Origin: Deuterostichococcus epilithicus
Lineage: Eukaryota; Chlorophyta; Trebouxiophyceae; Prasiolales; Stichococcaceae
Length of the DNA: 64,000 nt
Direction: 5' to 3'
Assembly: GCA_033439295.1 (NCBI GenBank)
Contig: JAVTLE010000018.1
Location: 558,001-622,000, forward strand
A model generated the notes under the pieces. That model did no database searches. It saw only the letters and a list, made by a program, of their open reading frames with translations, and was not told the origin of the DNA. Positions 21,749-34,398 of this stretch are shown piece by piece. Position 1 is the first letter of the stretch. Each line of letters begins with the position of its first letter. The position numbers and the translations under genes are program-made.

Positions 21749-24730
21749 TCAGGGGGTGACCCGCACTCCGAACGTCTGCGCCTCGATGACAAGCTCGGCT
21801 ACGCGTCTGGCCGCATGGAAGTTCTGGCCGGTCACCAGCGACCCTGCACGGGCCGAGCGCCGCAGCAGAAATTTTGTGACCGCGCCAGCAGGTCCTGTCT
21901 TGCGCAATTCAGAGTAGGGTCTACCAAATGGCAATGGCGACAAAGCAGGTGTCGCAGCAGGCTGTTGCCTCAGAGCATATATCCAGGCGATCCTCAAAGG
22001 TAAACCATGGCAGCATCACTACTGAGAGCCAATGCTCGAAGGCTGACATCAAAATCGCACCGACAAACGCACAGACAATTTGGCGGCCGCTTAGAATGCA
22101 AAAGCATTGCAGAAGCCTCACCAGAGCGTACAGACCAGGGGGCGTCAATGGTGTCGGCGTGGCTGAACACAGCGCCGCGCTTCTTGAGCTCGTCCGGCAG
22201 GAAGAAGGGAACGTGTTCCACGACGCCGACGGCTTCCTCGTCATCTCGCGTAGGCGCCGTCACCTGCATCAGGGTTTAGACGGGTGTTGTTTCGACATGG
22301 CGGCGACTTGTTTCTGCCGATGAGAATTGATCTGCCAGCTTCTCCCGCAGAATAATGCATCCAGTTCAGTAGGTAGGAGTGCCCGCGGCTGCGCTCCTAC
22401 TGTGGCCTGCTTTTCTGCCCTTGGCCGCCACTGCACGAAGCTGCTGGCCGGTGCCTAGAGATCTGTGGCTCATCATGGTCGCTCCATGCAGCAAGTGCTG
22501 CCCGTGCGCATCTTTGTTTTGCTTGACGGCAGCTGGAACGCCGGCATCGTGGCCGCACACCTCGGGTTTCAGCTCGGAAACGCTGCTGGGCACGCAGACG
22601 ACCTCTTGCAGGACGAATAGATGTCTGCTGCGTGCACTGACCTCTGTGTTCTCGAAGTAGCTAGGTACCATTCATCTCCAGCCGCGATGCAACACCGCCG
22701 CAAGTCAAGCAATACCTCCATATTTTCAACTAGCTAATCCCTTTCAGTATGAGGCTCGCGGCCCTGTGTGAGTTTTACACCTGAGTGTTGATGCACAGGC
22801 CGCCGCCGGCGCCACGGCCGCACAGCACACTACTCCTGATGGTCAAAGCAGACGTCGGGCCCGTGACACATCCGACTGTGATTCCGAATGACATGCATTT
22901 CGAGGGTGTCTGACACCGAGGGAATCTGTGACGCACTCCCTTCTTCTTGATGTAGGTTCCGTCAGACGTGGGGTTCTTACCCTCCAGCGATACTGCGGCG
23001 GTGGGGCCATGGCCATGCGCTACAATCTTCACTTGCAAATACCGAACCGAGAGTTGACTTACTAGCATTCTGTTTCGTCGGTTCCAGCGCCGGTCCCATG
23101 CTGACGCACCTCCTTGTTCTTGATGTAGGGTCCCTTGGTGGTGGCATCCTCGACTTCCAGCAGCGCGGCGGCGCCGTGGCCGCACGTCGCGACGCAGCGG
23201 CCGTCCGCCAGCGCCGCCGACAGCAGCGTGGCCAGCTCCTTGTTCGCAGAGCCGTCCCACACGATGCCATGGCCTGCACGGACTCATCACACGTATTCTT
23301 ATGGCTGTAAGAGGCTAGTGGTTGGGAATCAGCACTCGAAAAGGGGGCCGCCACTGCTGGCGTGGACCCGAGGTTGTCTCCAACAGCGTCCAGTTCAGGT
23401 GTGCCTCTCGCTTCGAAAGATGATGCCTTGGCTGGGGATGTCGTCAAAGGATCGACTTGCAGGGCAAGTGCCCTGTTGACTTTCAAAGCTGCTGCACACT
23501 CTACGACTTTCAAGTATGGATACTTATGAATGCATGGAAGTCCGCACCGCCGGCGACGTAGATGGCGTCGTATGTGCTCTGCCGCACGTACACGATGCTG
23601 ATGGAGGTCTCCAGCGCCGTCATGGCGTCACCTGCAGGTCAGAAACGTTGAATGTTGAGATGCTTCTGAGCTTGCGAGAAGATGCAAGCTGACTAAAGTG
23701 AATTACGCATGCTGTTTGTTGATAGAAGTACCTAGCGCCAGCATGGCGCCAGCTGCGAATGTTGCAGACAATGGTTGAATGTATCATGTCAGACTCTCCC
23801 TCGCTGAACTGAGCCGCCGCGAACGTTCTCACACGCTGTTGCATCGACATCTGTGCCGTCTGCTGGCTCGCGGCCTGACCTGTTGAGACTTGATCACACC
23901 GAAACAACACAGGCCCTCACTCGCACGACCCCTACTGGCTAGGAACGGCAAGCAAGGTGGCTGCCGGCGGCCGCGCTGTGCCCCAGGGTCTGCACGACAT
24001 TGTGAAGACTTCGCTTGCACAGCAAATGGCAACGCACCGTCAGCCAGGAAGCGGCGGACGTCGGAGCAGCGGCGCTGCGCCTCGATGGTCGTGGAGCGCG
24101 GGTCCAGCGGGATGCGGCCGCCACGCGGCGAAGCGAAATCGACGGTGTAGCCTGCCGCAGCACGGACAGGGTGTTGCCATGTAGACTGCCGGCAAGGCGA
24201 GGCATGGTTGACGACAGCTGCGCAGTGCAGCGGCACCAGCTGATGTCCTGTGCTGTTCGCAGCGCGGTTGCAGAGGCTGACGGAGGCAATAATGGGGCCA
24301 ATCTGGCGATTGCAAGCCCTCCCCATTGCTGTGGCATTTGACAAGGCTCGCTGCATTCGATATCCTCGGCTGCATTTGGTTGTGCGCCTGCACCTTTGGC
24401 CTTGAAGAAGTAGTAGGGCACACTGATCTCCTCAGCCCTGCGGCGCAGCAACCGCAAGGGCCTCTGCCGCGCGTGCGCCTGCCCTCCAACCCCGCGTGGA
24501 TGGGCGCGCAGCAGTGCCAGCTCACAGATGGTGGCGCGCACTCACATTGCACGTGCATATGCACATTACACTTTGATTTGTGACAGGTGTATGCACATTC
24601 ACACTCGTATATCTATATATAGATCAATGGGGGCGCTGCTCAAAGCGGCACACCAGGCGCCGACGGGCTTGTCGCTGTCGGCCATGCGGTCGTTGCTGGT
24701 GCCGATAATCAGGACCCGCATCTGCGCCAT
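21749..24730 (-). CDS. DJ-1/PfpI superfamily protein, Hsp31-like (glyoxalase III / deglycase type)
   Basis: Hsp31-like DJ-1 proteins act on methylglyoxal or glycated substrates, or as stress chaperones. Seven exons: 24654-24730, 24394-24437, 24038-24151, 23548-23631, 23110-23273, 22122-22263, 21749-21843; phases 2, 1, 1, 1, 0, 1 agree and give 239 residues, the usual length. Motifs in order: RVLIIGTSNDRM, GAWAEEISVPYYFFKAKG, YTVDFASPRGGRIPLDPRS, YDAIYVAGGHGIVWD, ATCGHGAAALLEV, AVGVVEHVPFFLPDELKKRG, GSLVTGQNFHAARRVAELV. The order matches Hsp31/class I GATase-like members. At the nucleophile elbow, where the family has C-H-G-P, this protein reads G-H-G-A with a Cys one position earlier, so catalytic competence is uncertain. 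Confidence 0.9.
22927..23030 (-). repeat. Degenerate copy of a DJ-1 exon 3' edge inside the following intron
   Basis: Reading minus, this segment encodes HGHGPTAAVSLEGKN and YIKKKGVRH. It is colinear with the end of the true exon (GHGAAALLEVEDA, YIKNKEV) and is followed by the same GTGCGTCA donor-like sequence. The two copies are about 180 bp apart. The tail of the copy shows altered codons and it is not needed for a full-length protein. Confidence 0.75.
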
Positions 24731-24857
24731 GGCTGCAGCTCTGGCCAGGTGTGATGGTTCAGGAAGGCGCAATCTGCTGCTGTGGCACCGTCTGCTGGCA
24801 GGCGGCGGCGGGTGGGCCTCGGCTGCAGACGACCAGCTTTAGCAGGAGCCGGAGGCG

Positions 24858-25299
24858 TCAGGTGCGGTAGGCAAAGGGATGCTGCGGCGAGGGCGGCGCG
24901 CAGGCAAGGCAGGGACGCCTCAGGTCGGTCCCAGCCGCCAGCAGCGCCGTGCCAGCGGTGTGCAGGCAGGGTAGCAGCAGCTGCGCCGACGAGCTGAGGG
25001 TGCCCAGGACGCACTCGGCCCCCCTGCGAAGTGACCAATCAGACAACTGCAAACTTCGTGGCTTGAGTACGTGACAGAAATTGAGTATGCTGGCGATCTT
25101 GACTGTAGGGCGGACGGCGGCGGCGACATTGTGATGCCATAAACAGTCGTGTTGTGTTTACATGGTGATGCATGTAGCGCCGCCTCGCATGCCACATGCA
25201 GCTTTGACAGCGGCATGAATGTGCTATGCCGCACCTGTGGGACAGGATGTAGGCTTGTGCGACTGGGGTGCGGCGTCCGAGGGAGGCCGGCCCAAACTG
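24858..25299 (-). CDS. 3' exons of an unrecognised gene (5' part unresolved)
   Basis: Two exons read in one frame on the minus strand: about 25236-25299 (FGPASLGRRTPVAQAYILSH) and 24858-25023 (GAECVLGTLSSSAQLLLP...), joined in phase 2 through a GTGCGGC donor and a TTCGCAG acceptor, ending with HPFAYRT and a stop. The second exon has a hydrophobic, Leu/Ala-rich middle. The 5' part should lie between 25300 and about 25750, but I could not find a convincing chain. I do not recognise the family. It ends 127 bp upstream of the DJ-1-like start on the same strand. Confidence 0.4.
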
Positions 25300-25754
25300 C
25301 AGCACACTTGAACTGAATCTTTGCTATCGTTTCGGCTCACTGCAGCGCTGCTACCTGCTGTTCCGTTCAGCAAGCAGCCGACTCTGATGAACGTCCCGAC
25401 AAGAGAGCAGGCCTGCGACAGCAGCTGCCCACCCCCAGGTTTGAAAGTATCGGTCACCTGTGCCACCAGTAGCACTGCCGACTCGAAGCTGCAGGATGGG
25501 ATCGTGCTCAGCGCCTGTCCAAGAGCTCGCCGCCGAGCGAGTGAGCACATGCAAACGAGGTTGGCTGGCCGAGGGTGCTGCACTGCAAATATGGAACCTC
25601 GGGATTTTGTGCTTGCTCCGCTGGCATCTGCCTCGGAACCTCGTAATGTAACGTTGCCTGTGTGCAGTCTGCAAATTCGTCTCTTCCGTCCACAAACTGG
25701 TTGGGATCGATTCAACCAGTTGAGTGCTGCAAATCAATTAACATCCTCAAGCAG
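25300..25754. other. Region between divergent genes
   Basis: Probably contains the unresolved first exon(s) of the minus-strand gene and the promoter and 5' UTR of the coiled-coil gene on plus. A first non-coding exon of the latter may end at the CAAGCAG just before 25755. Confidence 0.35.
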
Positions 25755-28700
25755 ATGCCGGCCGCAAGCAAATCCGCCAACGTGACACACTTGTCCATGG
25801 AGCACATCTTCCCCTCGGGGTACGATGTGCCGGAGGTGCTGCAGGAGAAGATGATGGCCGCCTCGGTTGCCGAGAAGCTTCCTCGAGAGTGAGTGTCTGA
25901 AGTGCTTGGCAACGACACTGTGCCGAGGCTGTCAAGCTGGTGGGCATAGCTGTCGAGGCGCCGCCATGCATGTGGAGCATGCATGTTAGAACATCACCTG
26001 CAAGCCAATTGCGTCGATGTACCGCAGCACAGTCGCACCAGCCAGCACTGCACCGGAATCAACACATCCGTAGCACTTGTTGCATCGTGTTGCAGACCAA
26101 TTGGTGTGCACGCATGTGTTGTGTGCAGATAATGGTGCTAAGATCTGCCGCCGTCAAGACAGCACTTGTGATGCAGTGGAATGCGGTGCTAGAGGTCAGA
26201 CACCATGATGATGGACTCCATCTCGTCTAAGCTGACTTAAGGCTGCGCTGTGTTGTGTATGGCAAACTCCCACAGATATGACGACCCCAACGACCCAGAT
26301 CTGATCAAAATCTTCCCAGAGGGCTTCGAGCCCAAGGCGGGCCGCTTCTTCGGGCTGCCGCCGCACGAGCACGCCTACTTCGCTGAGAAGGAGGCGGTGA
26401 GGGGTTGAAGTGTCTCTACCAAGTGTTCCCAAGGTCGCCAGTAGCCAGTCGCCGCATCACGGCACCCAGCTGCGGCTCGTAGATACAGGGCTACCACGCC
26501 AGCTTGCCGGCTCAGGAATGGCCGATGCCACAGTGCCTGGCAATTCTGCACAATCAGGCTGCTGCAGCAGGTCGCCGCATGGCCTGGCTGCAAGGCGCTG
26601 TGATGACCGCCGGGTGGCAAGTGTATATGTGGCGATGCTATCCATGCGCCTGCGGCTGCACCACAATCGCACCTATCGCCATGTCTTATTATGATGTCCT
26701 GTGCATTTCACAGATCCGGCCGGCGATGTTCGACCGGTCGCGCAGCCCCGACATGGTACTGGAGGAGGCGCTGTACCCCTCCGGCGTGCCGCGCCCCGGG
26801 CGCCACGCCCACGTCAGAGCCCCGCCGCTGCGCCTGCACAGCCGCCGCTACACCGCCGCNCCCGGCGGTGGCACGGCTACAGCGGCAGCCGCTGCCGCCG
26901 CCGCGCCTGGCCTGGAGACCCGCCGCGTGGGCGCTGGGTGCGCAGCTCGATGTGTCGAAGCAGATTCTGCACATTTATGTGACAGGGATGACGTAGCCTG
27001 TGATGCGGGCATTGCGGCCTGCAAGCAAATGTGTGATGCCCTCAGCAAATACAGACGCCGCTTGCGGCACTACAGGAATCTTCGGCGCTTTATTTGTCTG
27101 CTGGAGGCTTCAGCTGTCCAGGGGTTTATGGGTCATGTCACAATCGGAGCCTGCAGGTGTTGTTTCTGGGCAGACGTGTGTGCTCTGTGCACCTTGCTCA
27201 AGTTTGACGACATGCCTACAGGCCGCATTCGTGTTTGCTCTCAGAGCCTGCTGCGCGTGATCTGCCTGCAGCAAGAAGGTGTTTATGGAGTCGGCGGAGA
27301 CGGCCGCAGGGCCCGCCGCCGTCGCAATTGTGGCGCGCATGGAGGAAGAAGTGGTGGAGACGGAGGGGACCTACGTGCACCGCAGGTAGTGCGGCATTTG
27401 CTTTCCAAACACCAAAGCCAAATTGAGTGTGCCACAAAGTTGGGACGATGCCCATATGAGGCGGAACCGTCGCATCTATGAGCATATGCTGCATCGGACA
27501 CTCGCTCTGAAACTCGCAGTTCCGCCATTGAACTGCAAGAACCGAGATGGCCCTCAGCAGTGGGGTCGAGAGGCTCAACAGCCATGTAGATATGTTCGCT
27601 GACACTCCCGACATCGCATAATACTGCAGCCGCCTGGTGCCGCTGGGACAGGCGCTGAGGGCCAAGGGGCGGCGTGCCGCTGCGGCAGAGCCCGTGGCCA
27701 GAGCCGCCGTTCCGGTGCGCATAAGCCTCCTGCTTTTGGAAAATAAAAACTTGGCCTGTGTGACAATTTGTGTCCGAAGAGCAGCAGCAATGAACCGGTG
27801 GCATGCACGATGCTTGGCTGCGCAAGTGTTGGCCGCACTTAGGTAACACGAGCAAAACTCACTGCAGGAAGTGGTGCCGGTCGTGCTGCAGCAGCCGGAG
27901 AGGATCTAGTGGAGACCTTGCTGCTGGAAACACAAATCAGTGCATTTAAAACGAGGTTTGACGTCCTTTCAATTACAGCAGGAGGCGCAGGCGGCGTGGA
28001 GATGATGCAGCAGGAAAACCGTTCCGCGGACGGCATGGCTGCAGGCATAGGATATCATTCAACCGGAAAGACGATGACTTTCGTGTGATGCATGCAGGAG
28101 GTGACAGCGGCATGGGGGCGCCACGAGAAGATTCAGAAAGCGGCCCGGCTGCTTGGGGCCACAGAGAAGGCGATGGCGGTGGCGGCAGCGGCCGCGGCGC
28201 AGAGCAACAACTTCAAACGGGCCGCCGAGGAGGAGGCCGCTAAGGCGGCGGCCGCGTTGGTCGAGTCCAAGGCCATGCCGCGCGTCACCGGGGTGGGCGA
28301 TTATCAGCATCATAATGATAATGCCTGCCTGTGCCCTGCTGCCGATGCCGTGTGAACCTTCAGGAGCGTGCAGCGCGAGCTGGGCCATGCAGTGCCGCGC
28401 AGCCTCCTGAGATTGTACATTCTTTCCGAGCTGTGGAGATCAGCAGAAGCTCTGGTTGACCTGCCAACAGCTCGAGCATCAAGCAGGGTCTGGGCAAGAT
28501 CTCGCGAGCTTTTCAGACTAGAAGGCAACCCTTGTAAAAGGAGTCGCGCGGAGGTGCTGCGCAAGAGGCCTGTTCGGAGCTGCGGTGTTGCAGAGACCGA
28601 CAGACCGAGTGAAGCGGAGCTGCGCACGGAGCGGACGGCTCTGCCAGCCATCCTGCGCTATCATCCAGTCACTTCTTCCCAGACTTGACCACCCCACTGG

Positions 28701-31700
28701 ACGTGCTGACCGGCTCCTCTTGGCGGTCTGCAGGAACACGTGGAGAAGCTGCGCAAGGAGCTGACGGCGCTGCGCAATGGAGTGCAGGACAAGGGCCGCA
28801 CCGCCGCCTCCCTGCGCGTGTGAGCAGCTCAGCCACATGCCGTTTTCACTTTTCCTGTCTCCGTTGTGTTCTGACGGCTCCGGCCTGCCAGCTCGCAGCT
28901 AAGCTGCATGTCGTGGGCAGCTGTGTGTGGGCTCGAGACTGGGCCAGTGTGTAGGGCAGCCCGAGCCGGCAGCCCACTTCACGGGTCCGGATTGATGAAA
29001 CAAAGTCCTGCTGTTCGCCATGCAATACTTGCCTTCGTCAGGGCCAGCCCAGAGGAATGCCGGAAGTGTTTGGTGGTCATTGACGCGCGCAGCTGTGGCC
29101 CCCTCCTGCGTTTACGCATAGGAAACCGCAGCAACATGTCCAGCAAAACACAGCCACATGTCTGCAGAACCACCCCGGTTCAGACGCGGGTTTCTACAAG
29201 ACGTGAAATGGACGCAGGGAGCTGAAGGGCATGGAGGCACGCGTCGTCAAGAAGCGCGGCTTCGCCGCTGCGCTGCTGGCGGAGGCCCGCACCCGGGCCG
29301 CCGAGGCGGAGGAGCTCCGCCGCGCCCTGCTCCGCCTGGAGGTGGTGGAGCGCGAGGCCGCCACTTCGGCCCAACACGCTGCGGTGCGCTTACTGATTAC
29401 TTGACGCTGAGCAAATGGTGTGCCGCCAATGGTGCACCGCCACACCTGACACTCCTCTGTCTGAGCCAACAAAGTTGTAGGCACCACCACCGTTCATGGT
29501 ACTCCTCTGCATTACAACCGGGCGGTGGTGGGACGGGAGGCCGCCACCACAACGACGCACGCTGAAGCACGGGGTTTGTCTTGTCGATACTGAGTCAGTG
29601 GTGTGGAGGCTGTCGCAATTGACCAGCCTGTTCTCGGGCGCCTCTAGCGGTCGCCCAGTGGGAGGCTGCCCCCTCAGCAGCACGCTACAGCGCAGCTAGC
29701 AATGCAAGCTTGCTGCCGCTTGGCGCTGAGCCATTGCAGAAAAGGTTAGCAGCTTTTGAATCTCGTCTCAAATGCCGGTCGGTCGTGGAAACGACAGGAG
29801 GCCGCCGCCCTAGCACAGCATGCTTCCACATTGTAGACATGTGCGTCGGCTAGGCGCAGCATTGGGCCAGCGTAACACGTCATGCTGCGCTGAGGTACCG
29901 CACCTTGTTGTTCCGAGGACTGCTGCGCGCTTGTGACGAGCTCCCGAGTCGCGAAACTATCCTGTATCGGCTAGGACAGCGCACATCAGGCATCACCAGC
30001 CCGCGTTCTCGGTGTGGGCTTCGGGCTGCAGGGGCTCACTGCCGCAGGAGCAGGCAGATTGCTCGACTGTGGCATGTACGAAGATGTACTCGTAAAGTTC
30101 TCACATCACAGGCCATCGAGGTGGAGGTGAAGGAGGGAGCGGCAGAGCTGGAGGCAAAGACCGCCGCCGCCGCTGGGATCGCCAAGGTGCAGCGCATGCT
30201 CCAGGCGGATTCATCATGTTGATCCTGTACGTCTCACTGCAAGTCGACATGCAGTTGCCCATACGGCCATGTGTCAGCAAAGGGAAGCGTGCGGCGGCGG
30301 CGCGCTGCACTACCGAGGCGGCAGCTGTCAGCCTGCCGTCGCTGTTGCGACCCGATTCTCGCCAGTCCAGCGAGGAGGGCGGTGGCTTCATTGGCACAGG
30401 CAGCGTCTGCCGCCCTACCCTCCAGCGTGCATGGGTAGACGAGGCAACGGCAAGCGAGGCAATGGCATGCACGACACCAATAGCCCTCGATCGAGGGCTA
30501 TCACCAGGCTGACAATATGTTGCGCTGGGGTTTGAGTTTTTCACGCCAGGCCATGTCGGTGCACTCGGCAGTGTTTACTGCTGCGAATTCGATGACGACC
30601 CTCCTGAAGGTCTGCGCCACCGCCGCAGGAGGTGGCGCTCGTGCAGGCGGCGCTGCAGGCGGCCACCAAGGCCCTGACGGCGGCGATCTCCGACGAGGAG
30701 ATGGCGGAGCCGCGGGCGCGCCTGGCGGCGGAGGAGGCCCGCGTGCATGTCGCCAATGCCGCGGTGCGTGACTGCTGCGAAACCCGAGCAAAATCTTAGT
30801 CTTTTTGCTGTTACTTCTGCTGCTTTGCTGCTTGAGCAAATGCCTAGAAAAACGCGGGAGGGGGGCTACACGTTTGTACATCTGTATGTCTGTACATGTG
30901 AGCGTAGGGAGAAGCCTGCCGTGCGCACTCCGACGACAATGCAGCGGTGCGCATGTCTTACATAAGCGTTTCGCATTATTGACATGACGTCATGACTTTG
31001 TTTTGTTTCCCAGCTGCCACAGTGCGCTAGCTCTGCTGCCTCTTCGCCCAGTCCACAGCTGTTCGGTGAGCTGAGGCCAGTTGGCGGCAGGAACGAAGCA
31101 TCGCCATTGACAGGTTGTCCGTCTCGCTCAACAGCAGAATGTTCAACTCGAGCGGTGGCGTTTCTGACTGGCAGGAACCCGAATCAATGCAACAGCATGT
31201 AAAAGGCGAGCTCCAGGCAGCGACAGGAGCTCAGTACACAGCTCAACAAGAGTTCCTCGTAGGTCATGCCGCAACTGTCAATGTGCCGGCATGCAGTGTG
31301 GGCGGCGGCTGCCAAAATGGCGAAGATCGAGGAAGTGGCAGTTCCACATGGAGTGCTGTCTGTTGAAACTCGACGAGAGCCGCAGCTCAAACCCCTCTTG
31401 CTGCTTGTTCAGGCAGCGGAGACGGCGGCGGTCGAGTCGGCGGGGCTTCAGTAAATGGCAGCCCAGAAAGCCAGCTCACCATATGACAACTGCCACAGCG
31501 CCAACCCTAATTGCTTTCTTTACTACAGGCGGCAGAAGTTGCGGCGGTCAAGGCGGCAAAGGCGTGGAAGCTGGAAGCACGCAAGGCAGAGGCGAAGCAG
31601 GCGGAGTCGCTGCGGCTGTGGGAGGAGGTCTGCACCACTGATCATTGTTCTTCTCTCTGGTTTGCATGAGACTTTCGTTGGGTTGTTCGTGTATGTCGTG

Positions 31701-34398
31701 CAAGTAATATGCGTAAGACGGATCAGCAGTTTGCGAGCCTCCTTCCCGAGTGTCTCAGGGCATTCACCTAAGTCATGCAGCTCAAGGGCCCCAGGCGCAG
31801 AGGCAGTGCGCAGCGGCAGGGTGCGGTCGGGGAAGGCCTCCACGTCGAATTCGTGCGTATGATCAGATCAGCCTAAATGTGTCCTAGCTGATACAGGTGC
31901 GCGCCATGGGGGAGCATGCGGGCGAGGGCGTCCGCGACGCCACGCCAGTCAAGGTAGCTTTTGTCCCACCAGCACCCATTTTCGAGTGGCCAAATAGCTC
32001 TCGCATCCCGAGCATGTGGGGCTACCGTCAACCTATGGAATTCTGGCGAGCTGCGCACTTCGCAAAGGCCTGATCTGCATGGGGCAATGTGAGTTGCAGA
32101 TGCTGCTCAGGTGGCGCAGCCGCTACAAGCTGCTTCCTCAGCAGTGCGGTCCTTTCCGTCCACCTTCATTCCCTTTCCCGGACACCAGTCCTCACCAAAT
32201 CAGCAGGGGTCAGGCACTCCCGGGACTTCGGGGGTTTATCTGGGGGCCTGCCTGACGCGTGATGCTCTCGATCCACAGGACAGCCATGCGATCATCACAG
32301 GGTTTTGTTGATACTGGGGCGTCAGATGCGGAAAACGCATTCCTGGAGAAGGGCACCCGAGTGCTTTGTGCAGCCAGTGTGCAGCGAGACTACTACAGGC
32401 GCACTCGACGGTCCGAGGGTTAAACCCTAAAGCCCCGCTGCGCAGCCCGCAGTTTTGTCCCCCCGCAACTGACAGCGCATCAGCTGCAAAGCGTCTGCAC
32501 ACGTGTTTCAAAGCTGAGCGAGTCTGCTTGGTGGGCCCGGCAACATCAAGTAGGGCGACCGAATGGAGGCGATGATTGCCGGGTGCATACTGCGGCTGCT
32601 CTCGATGGATCCGTGCTTCACTGCGCCCTGGAACCTGTCTCGCAGCCGCCGGCCATCATTGATGAGGGCGACCGGGTGGAGGCGGTGGATGCGGTGCGGA
32701 CGCTGCTGGAGGCGGAGGCGGACCTCGGCTCCATGGAGGCGGCGCTGGCGCGCGGCGCCGGCGCTGCCGCCACCATCGGAGGTGATGAGCACCCTGCACT
32801 GTCAAGTTGGTTTCGAATGTGTCATCAGAGGCCCGCGCAGCCTCGGAGCCGCGGCTGCAGCACTGGTGGCACCTCAGTGGTGCCAGAGGTGAGAAGGCTG
32901 GCGGCGTTCGTCGCCGGACGATCCACACAAATGACTGGCGGGGCTTGGTGCCGCGGAGGCAGCGCTGACACCCTGCAGACGTCATGACACATTCTTGAAC
33001 ATAAACCAGTACCTCTCATTCTGGAAGTTGCTATGGCCTTCTGGCATGCTGTCACACCGTGACTTAAGCATATTGGCTCGCTGCGGCTGCCAGCTTTAGC
33101 TGCCACGCTGACACCGCCAGCCGGAAAGCCGACCAGCTTTCCAGCTGCGAGGTGACGTATGCACGCCTGCAGCCAGCTGCCGAGGGGGCACACCCTCTGA
33201 TCCCGCCCGCATTGCCAGGGAAACCGGACCAGAACAGCATGTGCAGCTCGCCGTCTTTGTCACTGTGTTCATTGTTGAAAACTGGACGCCGCCCAAAGTT
33301 CGGTCTCTGACAAGCGAGGCCAGACACCGCAGCTTGATGCTGCTGGCCCAGCGCCGCCGGCAGTTGATAGTAGCAGGCCGGCCCGCGAGAGGCAATGTAC
33401 AGCCTCGACAATGGCAAACCCTCCAGCAGGCTGCCGTCAGCGCCTGTCAGCACAGAAGCATGTCGGGCCTGCGGCTGCTGCCAACGCCAGAGTGCTCTTG
33501 GCAGCGTCTGTTGAAACAGTGCTGTGCCCCCATAATGCACTGCAGAGGCGGGCGCCGGGCCGGAGCCGCCAGAGGTTTGGGGTCCTGGCTCCGAGTACGA
33601 TGTGGGTGGCGCCTCCTACGTGCCGACTGCCGAGCCTGCTGGTGGGCTGCTCAATCGTATGTAGACTGCAGAGTCCAGTCAGCGTGCGGACCTGCGTTGG
33701 CAGAGCAGCTGTTAAGCGGGCTCGGTGTATGAACTTGGCTTGTGTCCTGTTTGGTGCATGATGCCCCAACATGCTCGAGCGAGGAGCAGCAGCATTTCCA
33801 GGGCGGTGCCAAGCTTCAAGCAGCCCGCTGTCGCAGGCACTGCTGGTTAGTGAGTCTGGGTGCGGCGGCAGCGGCACGCAGCAGATGTGCCTCATGTCGC
33901 TTTGGCATGGATATATGTTTTGTTGTGATGCCGGGGGCTGGCGGTGCAGGCGAGGAGGCGGCGGCACCGGCGACCGAGGCAGTGACTGTGCCGGCGCCAC
34001 CTGGCGATCAGCCCGCCGTCCCCATCAAATTTGAGGTGGAGGTGGAGGTGGAGGTGGAGGAGGAAGCCGCGGAAGCTGCAGCAGGCGAGGAGGCCGCTGG
34101 CGGCGATGTGCGCCGCGCAGTTGACGGCGTTCGCACTGCCGCCTCAGGCGGCGGCGGGCCGGCTCTGGATGCGGCGCCGCCGTCCACGACGAGCCGCGGC
34201 GGCGTGACGGGTGGCACCGCTTCCGGCCTGGAGGTGCCCACCTCACTTGTGACGGATTCCCATCCATTCCTTCGGATTCTTTGTTCGCATTTGGCACATT
34301 GCCGATCTTGACCCTACATACGCGCCAGGCCCTGACGACCCCTGTGGGTGCAGGCCCGCATGGGAGATGATCGTGGAGCCGGCAGTATCGCAGCGTGA
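25755..34398 (+). CDS. Unrecognised Ala/Glu/Lys-rich coiled-coil protein
   Basis: A 15-exon chain with matching phases gives about 636 residues: 25755-25888, 26276-26396, 26714-26937, 27272-27385, 27540-27585, 28098-28292, 28734-28817, 29222-29383, 30112-30186, 30629-30763, 31529-31627, 31897-31953, 32646-32781, 33950-34233, 34354-34398. The N-terminus is a compact, non-repetitive part (IFPSGYDVPEVLQEKMM; DPDLIKIFPEGFEPKAGRFF; RPAMFDRSRSPDMVLEEALY), followed by a long heptad-like stretch (AAWGRHEKIQKAARLLG; EHVEKLRKELTALRNG; AALQAATKALTAAISDEE; AAEVAAVKAAKAWKLEARKA) and an acidic, Pro/Gly-rich tail with (VE)n. No family recognised; a cytoskeletal or ciliary-type scaffold is only one possibility. 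An unresolved base N sits at 26860. The exon starting at 29222 uses a less usual acceptor. Two further coil-like fragments at about 31297-31355 and 31414-31450 could be alternative exons. Confidence 0.65.
30481..30500. repeat. Perfect 20-bp palindrome in an intron
   Basis: TAGCCCTCGATCGAGGGCTA, with no loop, inside the 30187-30628 intron of the coiled-coil gene. Confidence 0.9.

Noticed and set aside
26860-26860. Ambiguous base N (also at 41320) as a sign of frameshift
   Set aside because: Both are single unresolved bases; the frame continues normally on both sides, so they are sequencing uncertainties.
27637-28090. Open plus-strand segments (PLGQALRAKGRRAAAAE; EDLVETLLLETQ) as extra exons of the coiled-coil gene
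   Set aside because: Their splice phases do not fit between 27585 and 28098, which already join directly in phase 0.
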